A program made the position numbers and the translations under genes. The notes below the pieces were generated by a model. That model did not search any database and was not told the DNA's origin. It was given only the letters and a program-made list of their open reading frames with translations. From assembly GCA_024699855.1 (NCBI GenBank), contig JAMPIQ010000002.1, positions 4,960,001 to 5,024,000 of the forward strand: 64,000 nucleotides of DNA. The letters run 5' to 3'. Numbering within the stretch: the first letter of the stretch is position 1; each line of letters opens with the position of its first letter. This document shows positions 34,403 through 45,200 of the stretch, piece after piece. The DNA is from Aphelenchoides besseyi. Lineage: Eukaryota > Nematoda > Chromadorea > Rhabditida > Aphelenchoididae.

Positions 34403-34784
34403 TTTGAAAACTAAAATTAAAACAAATAAAAACCACAACCGGTTAAGATATCTTGACGTTCGTCAAAGTGTTCGCCTTTTGCGAAGGAAGGGGGGAGGGG
34501 GGGAAAGGGAAGGAAGGGGGGGGGACTACAGCAAAAGACCCAGGCAAATTATTCAGAAATGAGCGCTGAACCGACATCTTCTGATGTAAATAAATTTTGT
34601 AATGTAAATGCAAAGAGCGATGAAACAGGAAAAATGATTAAAAACAGGCGAAAACGTTTGAAATGAAAAGCAAGAAGTAGCATGCAAAAATTTTGTTAAA
34701 CAAGCTGAAACATAATGCCAACCAAAAGCGCGCCACTTTGCTATCAGCTCATGTCTCTTTCAGAAAATGATCATCATTGCCGAC

Positions 34785-35345
34785 CTAAAAGTTGCCAGAC
34801 GAATTGGTGAATACTTCATCAAACACATCGGAAAACTGCAAGCCTTCCTCAGCAGCATCGAGTCCATTGGTTCGCATCAGTAAGAAGTCAATTACCATCG
34901 TGTTCTTTGTTAATTTTTCTAACTTATCGTTTATGTTGATCGTCATTGAGCTGATTGTTGACATTTGACTTAATAAATTGATGTTGTAGTAGTGAGTATG
35001 TAGGTTGTCTATTGGCACAAAATGTCAAGGAACTAGTTTAACAAACTGAAGTTGGGATAGAAAAGTTTGTACAATCTTCGTGGATTTAAAATGCAGAGAA
35101 ACCAAACGCTCTACTGAGGACTCGTTGCATTACCTTTTTGACCGCCGTTCTGAGCCCCATCATCTCAACGGTCTGTTGTTTTGGATCTTCATCGTTTTGG
35201 ATGAATATAGTTGTGACATACTGGGCTTCGTTAACTCCGCGAAGGCTGGAGGACTTGACTGTGTTTCCCTTCTGAACTGGTCGGAGGTTGTCGTTGTGTA
35301 GGGATAGCGCCCAAGAAATCGTCTGATTTTGCTTTTACGGCCTGC
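34785..35345 (-). CDS. Hypothetical exons, unrecognised
   Basis: One exon-like block (about 35125-35300) reads LRPVQKGNTVKSSSLRGVNE, then VTTIFIQNDEDPKQQTVEMM, and ends at a GTAATG donor. A second, at 34785-34997 after a GCCAATAG acceptor, reads MTININDKLEKLTKNTMVID and AAEEGLQFSDVFDEVF with a stop at 34785. The phases of the two do not join with the obvious sites. The second block resembles the C-terminal helical modules of transposon-derived proteins, but I cannot name it. Confidence 0.3.
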
Positions 35346-36283
35346 AATCCTGTCAATTTAAATCAATGTGTTGTGTTCGTGGGTAAAATTATTTCTTGAC
35401 AATCTGGACAACAAGAAAAGATCCGATTTTTGACGTTGTAAGATCTTGAATCGACTACTCCCCTTATTTAGAATTACAACAATGTTAAAAACTAGAGGCT
35501 CTTTTTTCTTGGAATCTGTAAAAACAAAATTCGTGATTCACTAGCAACTTGGTACCTGAATTCTTTAGCAATTGGAAAACAAATTAAAAGTTCGCGCTGA
35601 TTTCAATTTGACGAGAAAGCGAATCGACAATCAAAAGTAATCGAACTATCAAGATATCTGTATCGTTTCGGTCTTAGAAAACAGCTCCGGTTCCCGCTTT
35701 AGAACTGAAAATTTCTGAAGTGAAAACACGCCGTGGAACGTCGAAGTCTCTGGCACGAATGACTCCAAACGCTTCGTTTCATCAACTCTCAGCCATCAAG
35801 GTTGCGCAGAATGCAAACTCAACTCACAAGTAAACGGAAGATTTTCTTTGCCATTTTCGATAGTTTTAAAGAGAACGACATCGAGATCCAAGTGCAAAGC
35901 CCCAAGTCAATTTGGTCATCGTTGGACATTTTGATGCGAGGATAAACAAAAATAGATCGATAAGATGATTGAAGTTGGTTGATGCAATCATCATTTGGTT
36001 CGTTCCAGTTGGCATGGTTTCATTTGTTAACTCATTTTTATCAGCTATTCAACGAACATAAAATCAATTTCATACGACGACACAACAAAAAATTCGATCG
36101 GACCTTAAAATATCGTATTTTTGGGCATTTACTTTACATAAAGGCTATTTTTCCGAAAAAACCGCTGAACCAATTGCTCTAATTTTTACCCTATTCAATT
36201 TATTATATTCTGATGTTAGTGTATTTTTTATTTGACGTTATTCATTTGTGTTTAGGTGACTACAAACTCGTGAGTTGGAAAGA
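35346..36283. other. AT-rich intergenic region, nothing recognised
   Basis: No coding frame, splice structure or RNA gene could be supported. Confidence 0.45.
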
Positions 36284-39200
36284 TTATTGAATTGAACAAA
36301 CAGCCGAGTTCTCATGCTTCACAGTCAAACCCTTGAATTTCTGGACCGCTTTGCTGACGATTGTGAGATTTCGAACGTCCACATTTTCTGTGGTTTCCGC
36401 TCCATCGTCAACCACTATTCCAAGATGATCAGCTAAATATCGACGACTCGGCAAAACGGCCAAATTCTTCTGTGCATTAGGATGTGTTTGTTCATCGTAA
36501 AGAAAGGCGGTAATTAGTGAGCCATCTGCACCACCGATAACAATTTTTTCGCCTGTTGGATCACTAGTCCACGTGATAATACGAGAATGAGGTCGAAATG
36601 TTCCTGAAGCAGTAAAAATAAACTTAAACGTTTGCTTTTAGTTTACCTATTAGCTGTCCATCGACCACACGAAAAGCTCGCAGAGTTTGTTGACCACTAG
36701 AATTTAAGATATTTCCAATCATCGTCTACAATTTCACCTGTGATAATATAAAACGTGGTCGTCAGTGGCTGTAAACCTGGCTTGAACATCATTCACGCAA
36801 CAATTTGTTGGACACTTTAAGGGAATCTGAAAGGCATACAAAAAACGGAATGAATTGCAACTCCTCAAATATCGATTTTCAGTCGATTAACATGAACCCA
36901 CCAATGTCTTTACGGTGGCCCCTGATTTCATATCCACTATCTGAATTGTAAACAAACGGTTTCATATTTCGATTTTCTCTTTACATGTAGTCCTCCTTTG
37001 GCTGAAGGAGCGTGCAAGCCAAGCTTTCCATTTGTTGTACACATCCCAGAAAACGTTGGAAGATGTCGGATGATCTTCTTGGCTTTAAGATCCCACATTG
37101 CTCCACGACTTTCGTTGTCCATAACAATCAAGTTATTAGAACTTGTGGGCACGGGAATCAACGCGTGTATCTCCATATCTTTTCCATGCTTCTTCAACGC
37201 TCTTGGTCTGAAAGCAGTTGTGCGATTAGCATTTTGATTATGCAAATTTGATTTTTATTCTTTACATTTTGGCCACTCGATTTGCTTTGACCGCTGATCG
37301 AAAAGTCGGTTGAAATCGAATTGGTGAAGAATTTGAAGCGTATGTCAACAATGGACGAAAAGAAGCCAATCGACGATCTGAAGACCGCGAAGGAAATGGA
37401 TAATGTCGTTTCTTCGCAATCTCAATCGAACTCAATAGAAAATAAAAATGCAGGTAACCGCTGATTTCAAATGAACCAAAAAGTTCGATTGAAGAACCAA
37501 CTGAGACTTCGTTGACGATGGAAAGCAAAAGCGGAACTCAAACCGCAGTCGAACGTTCCATTCGTCGTCGAGTTCGTTCTAATGCGACCGATTTGAATTT
37601 CATGAAGATCGAAGGTCGTCCTGATATGGCACGTGTTGCTATTTTGTTGTGCAATATTTCCGATCGACCACTCTACTATCGAGTCAAATCGAATGCTGGA
37701 GTTCACGTAGCGGTGAGTTGATTTGCGTTATCGTTTCATTCATTTAGTCCTCAGGCGTTGCCAAGTAGTTCTGGACACGTTGCTGCGCATGGATCGTGTC
37801 GTTGTGTGCTTACGTGGACTCGACCAGAGGGCATCGACTCGTGGGAGAACGTTGAAGCGCCAAAAATGTTGTTGAGTTGTCGTTTCTTGGATGGAAACAA
37901 CGAGCTAACTAAGGATATGACTGCCATTCGTTTGCTCGCTCATATTTCAACCAAAGGTACTTGTTTACCGAACAATCCGCCGGTCGAACAGTTGCTACTT
38001 GATGCAAATACCAAACCGATAGAAGATGGAAGTGCGGAAAGTATGACCATTTTTAAGTGAGTTTTTATTCTCATTTTGCTCATTTGTTTCTTAGGCCGCA
38101 AACTCCGCAACAAGAATCAGAAAAGCAAGAAGCGAACAATTCGATTGGCAACTTCATCAATCAACTTAGTTCGCAGCAACTTGTTTTGCTGATCATTTGT
38201 CTTCTTATTGTGTTTTTGGCATTGTACAACAATGCATCTCGTTCTTCCAAGTATTCAAGTCGTTGAACTCACCGAAATTTTTGTTTGATGGCTCTTTCGG
38301 TTACGCTAATCGTTTGGATCTGTTCTTTTCCTTTTGTGAGTGCCACTGCAACAACTGTTGTTGTGTCCTAAAATAAAAGTAGATTAACTGCACAACTCGT
38401 GTATTTGCTACTTTTAAGACAACAAGATTGCGAAAGATACGACACGTGTATTCGTAACTAAAGAAGACTGCCAAATCGGACATACGATACACGACCAAAC
38501 GAGCCATCTTTTGTTCTTGAGTATCCAGTTGACGATAAACAACACCAATCATCTTGTCGTCGGCAAGTAAAACGAGCTCATGAACAGATGGAGCGGGCAT
38601 TCTTTGGCGTACGCTTTGGGTTCTCAGTTCCCAAACAAGAAGTTGTTCCGACTCAACACAAACAACCAAACGTCCATCAGCCGTAACCACGCAATCAACA
38701 ATTACCGAACCGAACTGGTTAGTCACAAGTGTAGCAACAAACTGAAACTCAGCAATTCATTCGATTCTCAACATTTATATTGACCTTATGACTTCGAATA
38801 TCCCATAGACTCAAATATTTTCTTGTCTGAGTGATTGCAAGATGCGGTTTATGTCGTGGAATGAGAATCTTCTCAATTGGTTGATCCATATTAATAACAG
38901 AAAAAGATTTCTAAAATCAACGTACTCGTGTGTCGGAATGTAATGTACCTCATAGATATTGTCTACATTCCAGATTTTAATACTCCGATCTATTGACGAC
39001 GAGATAAGAATGTTGTGACCACTTGTTGTTACTGATCGCAAATTCAGAATTCGACCAAAATGTGCGTCGATTGTTCGAACTAATTGAGAAGTACCAACGT
39101 TGAATATGTACAAATTCTTTCGAACACCCGCCACAAACAATGCATCATTGCAACACGATGCAATAGAAGAGGTCGTATGCATCGGTCTTACTGCAATGAT

Positions 39201-42200
39201 ATGTTCAATACAATAAAACTTTGAAAATAATGCTACCCGGAATGTTTCGAACATCATCCGGCAAATGCAAAGTAACACATTGTTCAACCAGCATATTTGG
39301 ACACAACAAAAAGCCCTAAAAGCCGTCAACAACGATCGTAACACCTTCTCTCACCTGAACCTGAACAGCAATCATCCAGTTATTTGCAGTTCCATCGGCT
39401 TTCGGTGGTCGACGCCAATAGAAAAGAGCATTGGTTCGTTCTTCCATATCGTTGGCAATCACTTTTTTCAATCGCACTTGTCCTCCATGAATTTCGAAGG
39501 TTGCAATACAGAAGTTACAATCGTCAGTTGCAGCTCCGCTTTGAACTGCACTCTGTGGTACACAGACAACTCCTGACATAAATCGATTGTCGTAGAAAGC
39601 TGAAAAACATCTCGTCTAATTTGTTTTCACCGCTGTTTTTCTTTTGTTCGTTTCGGGGTTCTAGTCATCACCTACTAGATGCCTGCAAAATTGTTCAGAA
39701 TCCTTATACATAGTCACCATTACTTAAAAACCGGCCGGCAGTTATAATTTTTATTTTTTCATGCAACTCTCATTTTCGCTTTTAATCCTGAGAAAGTCTT
39801 TTGTTAAGTTCATCATTCGCCGTCATTTAGAAAATACACACTTACATCGAAAGCCTACCTAAAGCTGCAGCAAAACTGAACGTTTCTAATTGTTTGTTTT
39901 CTTCACGACCCGAAATCATCACGTCCCAATCGTTTTTGTTGCCGGTCCACGTCAAGAACTTCACAGAGCGCTTGTTTTTGAAGAATACTTCCAGTAGATT
40001 CTGAACGTTCGGTTGAGTATTTGTGTGAATCGTATACCTACTTTTTTCGCTACTGTTGGATCAATTCGCTCTCGATGCAACAACGTGCCGCTGACATCGT
40101 AGACATAAAACTGCGTAGACGACCACAACAGGATATTTTGGTCCTCTGTGAAAAGAACTTTTCCCACTTGCATTTGCTCTTCCATTCCGTCAGGGTCGAC
40201 AAGTTTAAAGTCTCCGGCTATCAACGACATAATGGCAATCTGAAACCACTAGTGCGCGACGACATAAGAAGGTTACCTGGTTGTTGTTCGTATAAGCAGC
40301 CGCATACTTATCGTCGTTGGACAATGCCATTCCTAGAAACTTCTACAAAATTTTGTTTCAGTTGACATACCGAGAAATATGCCTTCAATATTCGGATTGA
40401 TGATGCGAGTTAACTGAAAACCAAACAAAACGACTTATAATATGGATGTGATTTACATCGCCCGAGAAAACGTCCCATACGATTAATTGATTCGAAGTTG
40501 AAACGAGCATTTTCTGAAAACAATAATCATAATCGTCTTAGAATAACCTAACTTGATCACCACTCAGTTCCATTCCGAACACAGCAAACGGATGTTCTTC
40601 AACTAAAACTCCGTTTACTACTAAATTTATTGTATTTCAAATACGTGAATGCTTCAACGGGCCACCGGGTGAATGAAAACAATGATGTGCGGGTTTGAAG
40701 CAATTGAACTCGTGACCTGAAAACGAAATTAACAGCAACAACCAGCAATCAACCTTGCAAATCACATCCTTTCAACAGGTTTTTGATTTCTTCATTTTCA
40801 GCAACCAATGGAAGTAAACGTCCGGCCAATTCGAATGCAAACATCCATGGATATCTGCTGAGTAGAGATGCCGAAAGTCGCAGACCGTCCATAACCAAAG
40901 TCAATTGTCGACAGGAATCGGGATCATCGCACTTGGAAATTGCGTCTTCGAAATCCGAGATGATCACTTGTAATGGAAAGCAGCACAACTAAACCTTTGT
41001 TATGAATTCGAATCAAAGTGCGTACCTTAGATTGAAGAAACTCGAAGTTGAATAGACACAACGAAAACAGTTCTTTCCAACGACGAGCACGTAACAAATG
41101 ATACGGAAGTTCGTTAAGTTTTCGCGAATTGTAACGAATTTGATTTGAGTCTTTGGTTCGGAAGAAGTTTGCTTGTTTCGGCACCTAAAAGCAATGCGAA
41201 CACTAGAGATCAATCAATGAGAACAACCTTTCGATCTGCCAATCCCTCGTTTTCTACGACACCAAAACGTTGCTTTTGCAGGTCCGCTAAAAGTTTGCGA
41301 TATTTTAAACATATTGTCATTCAAACTGACTGTATTGATAGGGTTTTGGAACTCCTAGGATACGTATAATCAGTAGTTCTAAAACTTCTAATTCTTGCCT
41401 GCCCATAGTCCTAGAAAGTAATCTGCGCATGCTGAATGAGTGTTTTGTAGATGATTAAGATTCTTGAAATAACGTTCATTTGCCGCCGTTCGAAATTGCT
41501 CATGATACCTAGAAACTATAAGCTATTTGATTTTAGGATCAGTGTTTACCAGTTTAGTACAATCACACCGTCTGCAGCTCGTTCACTTAAATATCCCGGT
41601 AGATCTGCTCGAATACGCGACCACAAAAGAGGCGGAATACGGCGAACTGGTGGCAAGTGATATTGATAGATGTCGTCAAGAACTTTGTCATCGAGTGAGA
41701 TCTGGATATCTCCTGATATAAATTATTTTATCAATTACTCACCAAATCTTCTAACTCAGAATCGCTGATACCTATAAACAATCTTTATTTTCAGAGTTGA
41801 GCTTTGTTCACCCATCAATCGTGTTCTCTTCTGATCTCTCTTATTGTTATGCTTCCAAATCAAGGGACTCAGAAACGATTGTGTGAAATTTGCGTACCTG
41901 ATTTAGCTGCTGTAATGTAGGATAACGCGTGAGATACCAGAAGCTTTCCATGTTGACTTTCAGTTCGGTCAAAAAGTGCATGAATTGACTGTTGTACACT
42001 TTTGAACAAAACGACTTCTTGCGGTTTCGAATAAGCTTTCCATCTGAACGTTCACTTATCTTTGTGAATAAAAGTAACTAACCGAAATACTGTTGCGTAA
42101 ACGAGTTTAAGAAAAAGTGGAAGTGAACATTGAGTTAGTGCTTTGCCCACAATTTCCCATTGACGAGGCGAGAGTGTACGACCTTTGGCTTCCAACCATT

Positions 42201-45200
42201 TCTCAATTACTTGTTGTCCGAGCTGTGAACCCAAAGCAGGAACGAGTACGTACTGATCTTCGTTTTCGACCAATCTTCTCATTGTTGTTTCAACTTTTGT
42301 ACCCGAACTAAGTGATGCAATCAGCTGAAATTCCTTCAACTCATCCACTTTGTTTGTTCGTCTGATACCTTAACATGCGGCGGTAAAGTCGGCGGAAACC
42401 ACAGCAACTCATCACTGCCATCCATTTTCGACAACAAATCCAATGAATCGAGAACAATAACCTTAATTATGATTTGAGAACGGTTAGCGGTTGTAACCAA
42501 CAAGTGGACGCTCCTCAGATGCAAGATAAGTCATTCGTTTGAAGTGTTGAAAAAGTTTGGACAACTCAGTTGGACATTGCTTTCGCAATGCGAGGCTGTA
42601 ATTGCACGCAATCTGTTCGCATACACTGGTAAGTAATGGGCCAATGCTAAACATTTCGTTAAAAAACAATCCACTGTGCTTCTTGAAAATCTGTTGACCA
42701 ACTCCCACAACGATTACTCGACCGCTCGACAAAACTGTTCGACCTACGCGTCTGTTTGGTATCGTTTGTTTATTGTTGCATCTTGTTTCGATTTCCCTTA
42801 CAAATTTCTTTAGTTTTTTATCGACCATTAAAATGACTCCACAGAAAAATCAACGGAACAATCAGAGCAAAAAGTTGAACGATGTTTCTGCGCGCCTTCT
42901 GAATGCTTTTCTACGACAGAAGAAACAAGATGATGCTGCCATTCAACCCTACGACGAACGTGGGTCGATTCAGTCGATTCGTGAAGAAAATTTTGTTTCA
43001 GAAATCTTGAAGCTAATCGACCTGCTGATTGCGACACGCGATCAATGGAAAACTGAAAGGAATCTGCGGATCGCTGCCGAAGAGCAAATCGAACGAATGG
43101 AACGTGGACGAAAGTGAGTTCTGATTGAAAGTTTTCATTGGCTTTCAGGAATTTCGAAAATCAGATGAAAACCAAAGACGCGAAGATTCTGAAGTTGCAA
43201 GAAGTCTTGTTGGGTCGTGAAAATTGTCAAAGATTTCTGGAGGAACAGGTCAACGAGTTGAAACAGAAATTGGAGTCGATTCGCCCGCTTATTGAGGTTG
43301 AATTCAATTTAAAAGCTTCTCGTTGAACGGCTTTTGGTTATAGAAAACATTGAAGAATACTCCAGATTACGAGGAAATTATGAAATTGACGCGTATGATC
43401 AAACCGATGCAACAGATGCCCCTGATTCGAAGCTCACGACACATTAAATTCTCCCTTCTAGATGAGAATCAAATAGAGCCTGATAACGTTTCTATGGTGC
43501 ACACTGAAGAAGATGCTTATTTCAAGTCGGTTTTGTTAGGAAGTTGTGCTTGAATTCTTAATTTTTAGGCACAGTGGTGATCTCCATCAACGCTCACCCA
43601 GTCAGGAAGCGGGAAATTCAGATCGACGAGTGAGCAGCGCCAAACGTGCGCGAACATCGCAATTCGACACAATTGAAGAAGAACAAGAGGTAAACCTGAA
43701 CTCAATCTGATTGTTATGTTCCAATTGCAGAACGAAGATCCACGTATTCGTGCTCCATCAGTCAAGCGTTCTCGTGAGCACAGTCCCATCACCGGAAATG
43801 AAGTTACGACTGTCACCAAAATCACGATAAATCCTCACCAGTTGACTCCAACTCGTGGTTCCGTTAAACTTCATCGAAGCAAAAGACGTTCCGTTTCTGC
43901 ATCTCGAGTGTTGGACGCTACGGTAAAGACACAAGGTTTTGAAGTAATAAACTTTTTTCAGCTAAATAGTTCACGTCGGCAATTAATCGGACAATCACCT
44001 CATTTTCCTTCGGAAACAAATACAAGTGATATGTAAGTTCGTTCAAGCGCTTCGTGTATTTTGCATTGTTTCAGTCATCGTACTCCAAGAACACCAACGT
44101 ACAATGGAAACTCGTGGACACGTGGCCGTCCTTTTGAAGATTGTACGCATCGATTTGAGCCATTCAAGAAAAACCGGTTGTTGACAGTTATTATGCATAT
44201 GTAAGTTAATTGAACCTCAGAGTTCGAATCATCAACGAGTTTCAGTACATGTGGTTATTGCAATTTGAGTTTGACATCGGTCGAGAAAAAAGCAGTTTCA
44301 TGCACAGGTTAGTAAGTTAAATCCAATTCATTTGATATTTACGTTTAGAATGCCAAACGATCTTTCATGATCGTTGCAAACTTCTGGCTCAAATGCCCTG
44401 CATTCCATTTAGTGTGTTTCCGTCAGGATCGTTGAACAAAAAAGGCAAATTGACACTTAAGGATTTGGTTCCCAGCTTATCGCCTTGTATTCCCGTTCTT
44501 CTCATTCGATGCATTTATGCACTAGAACAAAATCAATTGCATACCGAAGGTATTTATCGTATTCCTGGGTATGTTTGTAAAAGCTCCACAATTAATCATT
44601 AATCAATTTTAGCGCTTCTGAAACCGTTCTTCGTATATACAAAGATTTTATGGACAACAAATTCATCCCGGATATGATGAGCACACCAACCGAAGTGGTT
44701 TGCAGTTGCATTAAACTGTTTCTTTCCGAATTAGATGTGAGCCCGTTTTTTCATCGTTAACGATGACCTTGTTGTTTTTAGGATCCATTGATTCCTCGAT
44801 TATTTTACACAGACTTTGTGAACAATGCAAACATTGAGGACAGCGAACAGCGCCATCAGAAATTGCAAGAGCTTTTCCATAAACTTCCGTGTCCAAATCA
44901 AGACACTTTGGCTTATTTGCTCGAACACTTGCAACGTGTTGCTTCTTGGGATTCTTATAACAGAATGCCGATTACCAATTTATGTAATGTCTTCGCTCCT
45001 TTGCTTCTCAACAACCCATTTTCAATGAAAAAACAAGCAGATGTAGATCTTCCAAGCAAAATCAGTGTCGTTCAAAATCTTCTCGAAATACCTAATGAGT
45101 TCTGGTTGAGTCATCTGAAGAAACGTACTCTGGAAACAACACCAAGAAACTCGAAAACCACAACCCCACGACGTCAACGTCAATATGTCGATGCTCGCTC

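Larger units (their letters stand above)
33989..34541. mobile_element. 553-bp terminal-inverted-repeat element with poly-C tract
   Basis: The ends are a perfect 16-bp inverted repeat: GGGTCTTTTGCTGTAG at 33989-34004 and its reverse complement at 34526-34541. Each is followed inward by C/G homopolymer: about 50 C from 34005, and G-rich before 34526. A further partial copy of the end (TTTTGCTGTGGCCC) is at 34064-34077. Possible target duplications (CGGCGAAC left, AGGCAAAT right) match at only 5 of 8 positions. The interior carries a frameshifted minus-strand frame. It is probably a non-autonomous DNA transposon remnant; the superfamily is not settled. Confidence 0.6.

Noticed and set aside
37450..37480. 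Apparent 30-nt intron in the MSP-domain gene
   Set aside because: Using the later ATTGAAG acceptor gives a 43-nt intron and keeps the frame.
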